The notes beneath the pieces were generated by a model. It was given only the letters and a program-made list of their open reading frames with translations, was not told where the DNA came from and searched no databases. A stretch of DNA of 10,481 nt from DATAFO01 sp046728935 (lineage in GTDB: Bacteria; Actinomycetota; Thermoleophilia; Solirubrobacterales; 70-9). The stretch is from positions 1-10,481 of the forward strand of contig JBKPFS010000161.1 of assembly GCA_046728935.1 (NCBI GenBank), read 5' to 3'. Shown here piece by piece: positions 1 to 6,027 of this stretch. The translations under genes were made by a program, and so were the position numbers. Each line of letters starts with the position of its first letter. The first letter of the stretch is position 1.

Positions 1-294
1 ATGAACCTGGTCGCCAAGGAGGCCCCGGCGGTCAACACCCGCGACGGCGTGGTCATGCTCTCGGAGAACACCGGCGCCCACGAGGAGCTCGGGGACTGCA
101 CGCTGACCGTGAACCCCTTCGACATCCAGGAGCAGGCCGACACGATCCACCGGGCGCTGACCATGGATTCCGAGGAGCGGCGCCTGCGCGCCGGGCGGCT
201 GCGAGAGATCGTGCGCGAGCGCGATCCGGGCGTCTGGATCGACGAACAGCTCGCCGACATCCGCGCCAAGCGCGAAGCCGCGGCGGTTACGTAG
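1..294 (+). CDS. otsA: Trehalose-6-phosphate synthase, C-terminal end (partial)
   Basis: This is the last 97 residues of a GT20-family glycosyltransferase, which joins UDP-glucose (or another NDP-glucose) to glucose-6-phosphate to make trehalose-6-phosphate in the cytoplasm. The fragment opens with MNLVAKE, the donor-binding loop of OtsA in which the glutamate (residue 7 here) contacts the nucleotide sugar. It continues with VMLSENTGAHEEL and LTVNPFDIQEQADTIHRALTM, closely matching the end of E. coli OtsA (LSQFAGAANEL, then VNPYD and RALTM). In the family this loop normally follows Asp-Gly, so the ATG at base 1 is an internal methionine and the gene begins outside the window. It ends at a TAG and converges on the minus-strand secreted-protein gene 62 bp away. 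The family is confident; the donor sugar cannot be told from this piece. Confidence 0.9.
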   Translation: MNLVAKEAPAVNTRDGVVMLSENTGAHEELGDCTLTVNPFDIQEQADTIHRALTMDSEERRLRAGRLREIVRERDPGVWIDEQLADIRAKREAAAVT

Positions 295-309
295 GCCCCA
301 GACACGGGC

Positions 310-338
310 GGTTGCGGCGGGATGCGGCGACCGCAACC
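310..338. terminator. Hairpin between convergent genes, possible bidirectional terminator
   Basis: GGTTGCGG (310-317) pairs perfectly with CCGCAACC (331-338) around a 13-nt loop. It sits in the 62-bp gap between two genes that end facing each other, where a shared terminator is expected. Neither side has a T tract, so it would be a non-canonical terminator at best. An 8-bp stem can arise by chance in DNA this GC-rich. Confidence 0.3.
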
Positions 339-356
339 CGGTTGGCGGCGTGCCGG

Positions 357-1901
357 TCAACCCTTGGCCTTGACGCTCCTCGCCGGCGAACGACCCCGCT
401 CATACGGGTAGCCGGCCTGCGGCGGGACCAGGGCGCGGAACCGGTAGGTGGTCCTGCCCGTCGTGGCTCGTAGGCGGTAGCGCGCGCTGAACCTGCAGCG
501 GTCGTTCGCGCGGTCGGTGCGGAAGACCTGCCAGCGACCGCCGATCCGCGCCTGGATCTTGACCACGCGCTTGGAGCACGCCGGGCCCGGCAGGGTGCCG
601 GTGAAGCGCAGGCGATCGCCGTTTCGGGCTTCCCCCGTGGGCCGGACCGCCAGGCTGGGGCGAACCCTCGAGCGCAGCCGGAGCCCGTGGCGGGCGATGA
701 CGTTCGAGCCGTCCGCCTGGTGGACGAACACGGCCCGGCTCGGCCCCGCCGGGAGCTCCAGCCGGTAGCGGCCGTCCGCTCGGGTCGTCGTGGTCGCGGC
801 GAGCACGACCGATGCGCCCTCGACTGCGATTCGGGTGAGAGCGCACGCCGTCGCGCCGTCGAGCGGGCGCCCTTCGCCGTCGAGCACGCGTCCCTCCACC
901 TTGGCCGCCCGGTCCGAGCGCACGACGTCACGTCCAGCGACGAAGCGGGCGGTCAGCGTCTCGCCAACCGCGTCCGAGGCCGGGCAGGCGGTGTCCACCC
1001 AGATCCGTCGCTCGGCGCAGGCACGGTTCGACGTCCCGTCCAGCGCCAGGTCCGACGCGCAGGCGGAGACCCGGTTCGGCCCGGTGTCGAACGCGGGGCC
1101 CGCGGTCGCAGCGGACCAGCTGCCAGCGGTCGTCGTAGGGCACGGGGCGAGCGAGGTCGCGTAGCCGCCGGCGAGCGCGCAGTTGCGGACGTCGGCGGCG
1201 AGCTCGACGTCGTTCGCCGCGACGGAGACGCGGCGAATGCCGCCGCCGCGGTCGGAGGCGCTGAACCCCAGGCTGCGCGAGCCGCGCACCACGTCATCGC
1301 GGAGCAGCGAGCCGCCCTCCAGCTCGATGCTGGGGGTCGATCGATCGTCGACGCGGAGGAAGACGCCCCTCACGTAGGCATGGGCGCTGTCGTCGTCCGC
1401 GCGACCGCAGCCGTCCGCCGACGCGCAGCGCAGCATCGCCTCGAGTCGCGAGAACTCCCCGGTCGCCTTGTGGACCCGGAAGTCGTTGTGCTCGGTGCCG
1501 AACTGGATCTCCGAGCCGTCCGGCCGCCTCGCGCGCAGCTCGCCGTGATGGCCGGCGTGGTTGAGGAGGCTCGCGTTCGCCCGAAGCGAGGTGAACAGCG
1601 TTCCGGCCGGCGCTCGCCAGATCCAGGCGCCGTAGCGCCGCGCGTTCGTCGCGCCGGCGTCCTGGTAGACCTGAAGCCCCTCGCCCGAGCTACACCGCTG
1701 ACGCTGGTGATAGTCGTCGGAGGTCCGCTCCCAGCGCGCCTCGGCGCCAGGGTCGATCGAGCTGCATTGGGTGGTGACGTACGTGCCGGCATCGGCGGGA
1801 CGCGCGGCAACGAGGAGCGCGACCGCGGCAGCCGCAAGGGCGATCGCCCCGACGCGGCCGCGACGCCGCCAGGTGGGCGTGGTGGTGGCGCGGTTGGTCA
1901 T
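357..1901 (-). CDS. Secreted multi-domain beta-sandwich protein, function unknown
   Basis: A 514-residue exported protein that I cannot assign to a known function. The N-terminus has an arginine cluster (12-16), a hydrophobic stretch (about 18-33) and an Ala-Asp-Ala cleavage site after residue 38, a clear signal peptide. Residues about 40-185 look like a lectin-type or jelly-roll fold (YGAWIWRAPAGT, VRGVFLRVDD). Residues 190-300 resemble an Ig-like repeat (GGGIRRVSVAAND, RVSACASDLALDG). Residues 330-395 look like a carboxypeptidase-regulatory-type fold (KVEGRVLDGEGRPLDGA, TRADGRYRLELPAG). The C-terminal 90 residues form another beta domain (LRFTGTLPG, KIQARIGGRWQVF, TYRFRALVP). Twelve cysteines, all after the cleavage site, suit disulfide-bonded extracellular domains. 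I see no catalytic motif, sortase signal or C-terminal membrane anchor. I believe similar architectures are common in Thermoleophilia, but from memory only. It is second in a two-gene unit with the 173-residue protein. Confidence 0.8.
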   Translation of the reverse strand: MTNRATTTPTWRRRGRVGAIALAAAAVALLVAARPADAGTYVTTQCSSIDPGAEARWERTSDDYHQRQRCSSGEGLQVYQDAGATNARRYGAWIWRAPAGTLFTSLRANASLLNHAGHHGELRARRPDGSEIQFGTEHNDFRVHKATGEFSRLEAMLRCASADGCGRADDDSAHAYVRGVFLRVDDRSTPSIELEGGSLLRDDVVRGSRSLGFSASDRGGGIRRVSVAANDVELAADVRNCALAGGYATSLAPCPTTTAGSWSAATAGPAFDTGPNRVSACASDLALDGTSNRACAERRIWVDTACPASDAVGETLTARFVAGRDVVRSDRAAKVEGRVLDGEGRPLDGATACALTRIAVEGASVVLAATTTTRADGRYRLELPAGPSRAVFVHQADGSNVIARHGLRLRSRVRPSLAVRPTGEARNGDRLRFTGTLPGPACSKRVVKIQARIGGRWQVFRTDRANDRCRFSARYRLRATTGRTTYRFRALVPPQAGYPYERGRSPARSVKAKG

Positions 1902-1916
1902 GCTTCCTCCTCCTCA
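1902..1916 (-). promoter_or_regulatory. Strong Shine-Dalgarno overlapping the upstream stop codon
   Basis: Read on the minus strand this is TGAGGAGGAGGAAGC followed by the ATG at 1901. The TGA is the stop of the upstream 173-residue gene, and AGGAGGAGG (1906-1914) is a near-ideal ribosome binding site 4-7 nt from the start. A ribosome finishing the first gene therefore stops on the binding site of the second, so translational coupling is likely. The site also fixes the start of the secreted protein. Confidence 0.8.
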
Positions 1917-2435
1917 GCGTTCGAATCCGAATTCGGCGGGCCCTGATGGGCGAGCGCCGCTGGGTGGCTGCGCCGCTGGGAGCGCCGGCGGCGATGGGGA
2001 CGCGGCGGGCGGCGGCGCCGTCGCGGGCGCCGGCGGGGGGAGCGCCGGCGGGGGGACCTGCGGCTCGTCAGGCGTACTCGGCGACGCTGGCCGGTCTCGA
2101 TCCGACCTACGTCCGACCTCTCTGCCCGACCGGGGCTCGGCGGGCTCCCTTGCCGGCTTGCGCCCCGTGCGATCGCGTCGATCGCGGGCGTGGCTGGCGT
2201 CGTCTCGGTCGCGGGCACGGTCGCCGCTCCCCTGCTTCGCCGGAGATCCAGGGCGCGGGGAACCGGTCAGGGCAACCGATCCCACCGCGCCCGTCGCCAG
2301 GCCGACGTCGGCCGGAAGCGGCGGCGGGTTGGGCGCCTCGAGCAGGCTCGGGCCGAGCAGCAGCACTGTGCCGCCGCCGGCCGCCACGGCCGCCAGGCGG
2401 CCGACGTTCCTGAGCCGGATCCGGGTCCCGTCCAT
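1914..2435 (-). CDS. Small membrane-anchored proline/arginine-rich protein, unknown
   Basis: A 173-residue protein that I do not recognise. A short basic N-terminus (MDGTRIRLRNVGR) leads into one hydrophobic segment at about 13-32 (LAAVAAGGGTVLLLGPSLL), most likely an uncleaved anchor placing the rest outside the membrane. Then follow a short conserved-looking linker (APNPPPLPADVGLA), an Arg/Asp/Ser-rich disordered zone (about 70-118), a Pro/Ala-rich zone (about 120-165) and the end EFGFER. The tail looks disordered and could span cell wall or act as a spacer. It lies 12 bp upstream of the secreted-protein gene and is coupled to it, so the two probably act together at the envelope. The ATG start has no strong Shine-Dalgarno. 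The tail is compositionally simple and plus-strand frames are also open, but the credible N-terminus, the in-frame stop inside a strong binding site and the divergent promoter favour a real gene. Confidence 0.65.
   Translation of the reverse strand: MDGTRIRLRNVGRLAAVAAGGGTVLLLGPSLLEAPNPPPLPADVGLATGAVGSVALTGSPRPGSPAKQGSGDRARDRDDASHARDRRDRTGRKPAREPAEPRSGREVGRRSDRDRPASPSTPDEPQVPPPALPPPAPATAPPPAASPSPPALPAAQPPSGARPSGPAEFGFER
2027..2056. repeat. Two perfect tandem copies of a 15-bp unit
   Basis: The unit GCGCCGGCGGGGGGA occurs at 2027-2041 and again at 2042-2056. It lies in the proline-rich tail of the minus-strand 173-residue protein and encodes its PPPAL/PPPAP stretch. Slippage here would change the tail length by multiples of five residues without breaking the frame. 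Confidence 0.75.
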
Positions 2436-2471
2436 CCCCGGCTACAAGCCCGGGACGCCCGACGGCGCCCC

Positions 2472-2479
2472 GCTATAGT
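2472..2479. promoter_or_regulatory. Probable -10 box of rpsF, symmetric for divergent use
   Basis: TATAGT at 2474-2479 lies 11 nt before the TTG of rpsF, which would put the transcript start within a few bases of the start codon. On the other strand the same DNA reads TATAGC (2472-2477), about 36 nt upstream of the 173-residue gene. The core CTATAG is self-complementary, so one site could serve both directions. No clear -35 box is visible on either side. Confidence 0.5.
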
Positions 2480-2490
2480 CACCCGCCGCC

Positions 2491-3063
2491 TTGGCGACAG
2501 CAACGAAGACAGCCGAATACGAGCTCGTCCTGATGCTCGATCCCGAGACCCCCGACGAGCGCCGGGACCAGATCTCCGCCGAGACGCGGCAGCGGGTCGA
2601 GGCGGGCGGAAGCCTCAAGGACGACCGCACCTGGGGGATGCGGAAGATGGCCTACGAGATCCGCCAGCGGACCGAGGCCGACTACCGGTTCTTCCGATTC
2701 GAGACGGAGGGGCCCCTGCTCGAGGAGCTCGACCACAACCTGAAGATCACGGACGGCGTGCTCCGCTTTCGGATCTTCAAGGTCGACCCCACCTCGCCGG
2801 TGATCGAGCCTCCGCCTCCCATCGCGATGCCGGCCTCCAGCCCGAGGGGCGGGGGCGGTCGCCGCGGCGGCCCGGGCTCAAGGCCGCCGCGCGGTCCCGC
2901 ACCCGACGCCGAGGCGCCCCCGACCCCAGCGGCCGAGGAAGCGCCAGCTGAACAGGCGCCCGCAGAGGAACCTGCGACCGAGCCGCCCGCCGAGCAGCCC
3001 GCGCGCGAGGGCGAAGCCGCTTCCCCCGAGGGCGAGACGCCCGCGGCCGAGGGCGACGAGTAA
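2491..3063 (+). CDS. rpsF: 30S ribosomal protein S6 with long acidic C-terminal tail
   Basis: Residues 1-100 are a standard S6 domain (YELVLMLDPE at 10-19, WGMRKMAYEIRQRTEADYRFFRF at 48-70, the tail strand LRFRIFKVD). S6 binds the central domain of 16S rRNA next to S18, whose gene lies downstream. The family is usually about 95-135 residues. This one has 190 because of a tail rich in Pro, Ala, Gly and Glu: a Gly/Arg patch (119-134), then an acidic repeat-like end with APAEE and EQPA units. The start is TTG: an in-frame TAG lies at 2476-2478 and no other start precedes the conserved YELVLMLDP. There is no Shine-Dalgarno, and the -10 box is only 11 nt away, so a leaderless or near-leaderless mRNA is likely. 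It is first gene of the ribosome/replication run. Confidence 0.95.
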   Translation: MATATKTAEYELVLMLDPETPDERRDQISAETRQRVEAGGSLKDDRTWGMRKMAYEIRQRTEADYRFFRFETEGPLLEELDHNLKITDGVLRFRIFKVDPTSPVIEPPPPIAMPASSPRGGGGRRGGPGSRPPRGPAPDAEAPPTPAAEEAPAEQAPAEEPATEPPAEQPAREGEAASPEGETPAAEGDE

Positions 3064-3100
3064 GCCGCACCTTCCGCGTTCCTGAGCACAGGGGGGAGAG

Positions 3101-3120
3101 AAGCTGCCGGTCGGCTGCTT
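3101..3120 (+). other. Imperfect hairpin abutting the ssb -10 box
   Basis: AAGC-T-GCC (3101-3108) pairs with GGC-T-GCTT (3113-3120) around a GGTC loop, giving seven pairs with one T-T mismatch. It lies in the 104-bp rpsF-ssb gap and its last base is the first base of the TAGACT box. As RNA from rpsF readthrough it could be a weak attenuator; as DNA it is a dyad just upstream of the -10. No T tract follows. Confidence 0.3.
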
Positions 3121-3125
3121 AGACT
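3120..3125 (+). promoter_or_regulatory. Possible -10 box (TAGACT) for ssb
   Basis: TAGACT is a common actinobacterial -10 variant. Here it is 42 nt before the ssb GTG, which would give a short leader that includes the ssb Shine-Dalgarno (AGGAAGGGA, 3149-3157). No convincing -35 box is present. It would let ssb be transcribed apart from rpsF, as is known for other bacteria with this gene order. Confidence 0.4.
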
Positions 3126-3167
3126 TGATGACGGATTAAACGAGCATCAGGAAGGGACTGATTTCGA

Positions 3168-3629
3168 GTGGCAGCGACCAACGTGAACGTCGTGGTTGTG
3201 ACGGGAAACCTGACCCGCGATCCCGAGCTGCGCAGCACCCCGAGCGGAACCTCTGTGTGCAAGCTGCGAGTCGCCGTCAACAGCCGGCGCAAGAACCAGA
3301 GCGGCGAATGGGAGGACAAGCCGAACTACTTCGACGTCACCGTCTGGGGCGCGCAGGGGGAGAACTGCGCCACCTATCTCTCCAAGGGCCGGCCGGTGGC
3401 CGTGGAGGGCCGCCTCGACTGGCGCGAGTGGGAGACGCAAGACGGCGGGAAGCGCCAAGCGGTCGAGATCATCGCCAACTCCGTGCAGTTCCTCGGCAGC
3501 CGCGACGGCCCGCCCGGCAACGGCGGCAACGGCATCGCCGCGCAGAGCGACGTCCCCGCCGACACCAGCGACTTCGAAGGGTCCGAGCCGACCGCGGTGG
3601 GATCGGCCGACGACGACATCCCCTTCTAA
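3168..3629 (+). CDS. ssb: Single-stranded DNA-binding protein
   Basis: SSB coats single-stranded DNA at forks and repair sites and recruits partner enzymes. Residues 4-110 form the OB fold (VVVTGNLTRDPELR, KPNYFDVTVWG, YLSKGRPVAVEGRLDWREWE). A short Gly/Asn-rich linker (111-147) follows, and the acidic tip DDDIPF (148-153) is the classic partner-docking tail. At 153 residues it is typical of the main bacterial SSB, with a rather short linker. The start is GTG: an in-frame TGA lies three codons upstream (3159-3161) and AGGAAGGGA sits 10 nt before the start. The S6-SSB-S18 order is ancient and widespread. Confidence 0.97.
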   Translation: MAATNVNVVVVTGNLTRDPELRSTPSGTSVCKLRVAVNSRRKNQSGEWEDKPNYFDVTVWGAQGENCATYLSKGRPVAVEGRLDWREWETQDGGKRQAVEIIANSVQFLGSRDGPPGNGGNGIAAQSDVPADTSDFEGSEPTAVGSADDDIPF

Positions 3630-3633
3630 GACC

Positions 3634-3659
3634 TCAATCCCCCCAATCCCAATCCCCCT
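3634..3659 (+). other. C-rich, G-poor tract after the ssb stop
   Basis: Just past the ssb stop the DNA changes to runs of C broken by AAT (CAATCCCCCCAATCCC, then AATCCCCC) with no G. In RNA this is the composition favoured by Rho, though real Rho loading sites are usually longer. The opposite strand has three G runs of 5, 3 and 6 that could form a weak G-quadruplex. The perfect hairpin starts three bases later. Confidence 0.4.
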
Positions 3660-3661
3660 GT

Positions 3662-3689
3662 TAGCCGGGCCGCTTACGCGGCCCGGCTA
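3662..3689 (+). terminator. Perfect 12-bp hairpin between ssb and rpsR, terminator/attenuator-like
   Basis: TAGCCGGGCCGC (3662-3673) and GCGGCCCGGCTA (3678-3689) are exact reverse complements around a TTAC loop, a very stable GC-rich stem. No T run follows, so it is not a classic intrinsic terminator. The C-rich tract just before it could supply Rho loading instead. Its right arm supplies the first two bases of the probable rpsR -10 box (TATCAT, 3688-3693). It may insulate rpsR from ssb transcription or control it. Confidence 0.5.
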
Positions 3690-3693
3690 TCAT
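3688..3693 (+). promoter_or_regulatory. Probable -10 box of rpsR
   Basis: TATCAT ends 9 nt before the rpsR ATG, placing the transcript start within a few bases of the start codon and implying a leaderless or very short leader. The gap shows no Shine-Dalgarno, which agrees. No -35 box is apparent; the expected area is filled by the hairpin. Confidence 0.45.
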
Positions 3694-3702
3694 CGCGCCC
3701 TC

Positions 3703-3975
3703 ATGGCTCGCCGTCAGAGACCCACAACGCCCACCGGAGGCGGCCGCCGGCGCGGTCGCTTCGCCGACCGGATGCGCCCTCGCAAGTACACGCGCATCAA
3801 CGTCGAGCAGATCGACTACAAGGACCTCAGCACGATGCGGCGGTTCATCTCCGATCGCGGCAAGGTCCGCTCGCGCCGGGTCACGGGCCTCTCGCGCCGC
3901 CACCAGCAGCAGCTCGCGCTGGCCGTGAAGCGCGCGCGAGAGATCGCGCTGCTGCCCTACGTCGGCGAGCGCTAA
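3703..3975 (+). CDS. rpsR: 30S ribosomal protein S18
   Basis: S18 sits beside S6 on the platform of the small subunit. The 90-residue protein has the S18 core (KYTRINVEQIDYKDLSTMRRFISDRGKV at 28-55, then LSRRHQQQLALAVKRAREIALLPY at 63-86) after a basic, Gly-rich leader (residues 1-24). It has no cysteine at all, so it is the zinc-independent form rather than the Cys-containing form that many actinobacteria carry beside it. The ATG is the first sensible start and has a probable -10 box 9 nt upstream instead of a Shine-Dalgarno. rplI follows after 9 nt in the same reading frame, separated only by the TAA and three codons, so the two are co-transcribed and probably coupled. Confidence 0.96.
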   Translation: MARRQRPTTPTGGGRRRGRFADRMRPRKYTRINVEQIDYKDLSTMRRFISDRGKVRSRRVTGLSRRHQQQLALAVKRAREIALLPYVGER

Positions 3976-3984
3976 TCCGTCGCC

Positions 3985-4437
3985 ATGGCGCAGGCGATCC
4001 TGCTCAAGGATGTGGACAGCCTCGGCAAGGCCGGCGAGGCCGTTGACGTCTCGCCCGGCTACCTGCGCAACTACCTGCTACCGCGCAAGCTCGCCCAGCC
4101 GGCCACGAAGGGCGCCCTCGAGGACGCCCAGCGGCGTCAGGAGGCAGCCGAGGCGGCTGCCCAGGCGGCGGCGGAGCGCGCCGGCGAGACCGCGGCGCTG
4201 CTCTCGAAGACCGTGCTGACGATCCAGCACCGGGCCGGCGAGGACGGGAAGCTCTACGGCTCGGTCACCAGCGCCGAGATCGCCGACGCGATCTCCGAGG
4301 CGCGCGGTCTGCGTGTGGACCGCAAGAAGATCAAGCTGCCGGAGCCGATCCGCGAGGTCGGCACCTACATGGTCGAGATCGAGGTCGGCGGCGGCGCCAA
4401 CGCCCAGGTCAAGACCATCGTCGCCGAGCAGAAGTAA
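3985..4437 (+). CDS. rplI: 50S ribosomal protein L9
   Basis: L9 binds 23S rRNA near the L1 stalk and helps limit frameshifting. The N-terminal domain (residues 1-45) shows the family signature (ILLKDVDSLGKAGEAVDVSPGYLRNYLLPRKLA). A long alanine/glutamate-rich helix (about 45-73) connects it to the C-terminal domain (74-150), which contains GKLYGSVTSAEIADAI and KKIKLPEPIREVGTY. At 150 residues it has the normal full length. No Shine-Dalgarno is visible in the 9 nt after rpsR, so translation probably relies on re-initiation after the S18 stop. The 162-bp gap to dnaB that follows holds no recognisable gene or hairpin. Confidence 0.97.
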   Translation: MAQAILLKDVDSLGKAGEAVDVSPGYLRNYLLPRKLAQPATKGALEDAQRRQEAAEAAAQAAAERAGETAALLSKTVLTIQHRAGEDGKLYGSVTSAEIADAISEARGLRVDRKKIKLPEPIREVGTYMVEIEVGGGANAQVKTIVAEQK

Positions 4438-4587
4438 CCCTCGCAAAACCGGCGTTCGCGGCTCACGCGCCTCGCCCGCCCGTGATTGGATCGAGGGCGC
4501 TCGTCCGTCCGGGTCGGGGCGCATCCTCGGCCGGTGGGATTGAGGCCAAGAGAGGAACTCAACGGGGCGACGCCCGCCGGCGCCGCT

Positions 4588-4591
4588 GGAG
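4588..4591 (+). promoter_or_regulatory. Shine-Dalgarno that sets the dnaB start
   Basis: GGAG lies 8 nt before the ATG at 4600. The reading frame stays open back to a TTG at 4486, but the extra 38 residues (Gly/Ala/Arg-rich) resemble no part of DnaB. The protein from 4600 begins MAQAEAYVPPQNLDAEESVLGAM, just where DnaB proteins begin. Confidence 0.6.
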
Positions 4592-4599
4592 CTGGAACG

Positions 4600-6027
4600 A
4601 TGGCGCAGGCCGAGGCATACGTACCGCCGCAGAACCTGGATGCCGAGGAGTCGGTGCTCGGCGCGATGATGGTCTCGGACGGCTCGATCGCGCCGGTGAT
4701 CCTCGACGTCCGCCTCGGCGACGACGACTTCTACCGCGAGCGCCACCGGATCGTCTTCCGCGCGATCAAGCGCCTCTACGAGCGCTCCGAGCCGATCGAC
4801 GCACTCACGGTCTCGGAGCTGCTGGCCCAGCAGGGGGAGCTCGAGGAGACCGGGGGCAAGGAGGCGGTGTCCCAGCTCGCCTCGACCGTGCCCGTGCCCG
4901 GCAACGCCGGGCACTACGCGCGGATCGTGAAGCAGAACGCGCTCCTGCGCCGGCTGCTCGCGGCGTCGCAGCGAATCCAGCAGTCAGTCCACGAGCGGCA
5001 GGCCGAGCCGCAGGAGCTGGTGGAGCAGGCGGAGAGCCTGCTGTTCAAGGTCGCGCACGAGGAGCGCGCGGGCGACTTCAACCAGCTCGCCGAGGTCCTC
5101 GGCGAAGAGGTGATCAGGCTGGAGGCCCTGGCGAAGGGCGAGACGACGCTCACCGGAACCCCCTCGGGCTTCCGCGACCTCGACGACATGCTCGGCGGCT
5201 TCCAGCGCGGCAACCTGATCGTGATCGCCGCACGCCCCGCGGTGGGGAAGTCGGCGCTCGTCTGCAACATCGCCGAGAACGTGGCAGCCAAGAAGGGGCT
5301 CCCGGTCGCCTTCTTCTCGCTCGAGATGTCCGAGACCGAGCTGGCGCACCGCTTCATCGCCAGCCGCTCCCGGATCTCGAACGACAGGCTGCGCATGGGC
5401 AAGGTCTCCTCGCGGGACTGGCCCCGCGTGCTGCGCGCCTGCAACGAGCTCGAGTCGGCGCCGCTTTGGCTCGACGACTCATCCGATCTGAGCCTGCTCG
5501 AGCTGCGCGCCAAAGCGCGCCGGCTCGCCGCGAACCAGGGCGGCCTCGGGCTGGTGATCGTCGACTACATGCAGCTCATGCGGCCCGAGGACCCCCGCAT
5601 CAACCGGGTGGAGCAGGTGAGCCAGATCTCGCGCGGGCTGAAGATCCTCGCCGGCGAGCTGAACGTGCCAGTGATCGCGCTCTCGCAGCTCTCGCGCGCG
5701 CCCGAGCAGCGCCCCGATAAGCGACCGATGCTCTCCGACCTTCGCGAGTCGGGACAGATCGAGGCGGATTCCGACGTGGTCATGTTCATCTACCGCGACT
5801 GGCTCTACAACCAGGACGCCGATCCCAGCGAGGCCGAGCTGATCGTCTCCAAGCACCGCAACGGTCGCGTGGGGAAGGTGGACGTCGTCTTCCTCGAGCA
5901 GTACCCGCGCTTCGTCGACCGGGCGCGAAGCGGCGAGCTGCCCGTTGAGCAGAAGCCGGGAGAGGGCCCGCCTCTGACCGACCTCGCCGGTGCGGACGGC
6001 GACGTGGCGGGGGCGGAGGACGGGTGA
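4600..6027 (+). CDS. dnaB: Replicative DNA helicase DnaB
   Basis: DnaB is the ring-shaped 5'-3' helicase that unwinds the replication fork and recruits primase. The 475-residue protein has the N-terminal collar domain (PPQNLDAEESVLGAMM at 9-24, ERHRIVFRAIKRLYE), a linker helix region, and a RecA-like ATPase. In the ATPase I see Walker A ARPAVGKS at 211-218 with Lys217, FFSLEMS at 238-244 with the likely catalytic Glu242, and Walker B LVIVDYMQLM with Asp322. LSQLSRAPEQR and SDLRESGQIEADSD follow. KHRNGR (418-423) carries Lys418 and Arg420, where hexameric DnaB enzymes place their trans-acting finger residues. Length and motifs are complete and there is no intein, although dnaB is a frequent intein host. 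The disordered acidic tail ends in a TGA overlapped by the GTG of the next gene. Confidence 0.97.
   Translation: MAQAEAYVPPQNLDAEESVLGAMMVSDGSIAPVILDVRLGDDDFYRERHRIVFRAIKRLYERSEPIDALTVSELLAQQGELEETGGKEAVSQLASTVPVPGNAGHYARIVKQNALLRRLLAASQRIQQSVHERQAEPQELVEQAESLLFKVAHEERAGDFNQLAEVLGEEVIRLEALAKGETTLTGTPSGFRDLDDMLGGFQRGNLIVIAARPAVGKSALVCNIAENVAAKKGLPVAFFSLEMSETELAHRFIASRSRISNDRLRMGKVSSRDWPRVLRACNELESAPLWLDDSSDLSLLELRAKARRLAANQGGLGLVIVDYMQLMRPEDPRINRVEQVSQISRGLKILAGELNVPVIALSQLSRAPEQRPDKRPMLSDLRESGQIEADSDVVMFIYRDWLYNQDADPSEAELIVSKHRNGRVGKVDVVFLEQYPRFVDRARSGELPVEQKPGEGPPLTDLAGADGDVAGAEDG

Noticed and set aside
687..1946. Long plus-strand open frame (419 codons) opposite the secreted-protein gene.
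   Set aside because: It reads as low-complexity Arg/Ala/Gly-rich sequence with no recognisable domain, while the opposite strand encodes a protein with signal peptide, beta domains and strong ribosome binding site.
4486..4599. N-terminal extension of DnaB from a TTG at 4486.
   Set aside because: The 38 extra residues are Gly/Ala/Arg-rich and unlike DnaB, and an ATG with a Shine-Dalgarno at 4600 gives the expected N-terminus.
4482..5720. Open frame of 412 codons overlapping dnaB in another frame.
   Set aside because: Arg/Ala/Gly-rich shadow of a gene with full DnaB motifs; high GC leaves alternative frames free of stops.
4600..6027. Intein in dnaB.
   Set aside because: The protein is normal length, and Walker A, Walker B and finger motifs follow each other at usual spacing with no inserted block.
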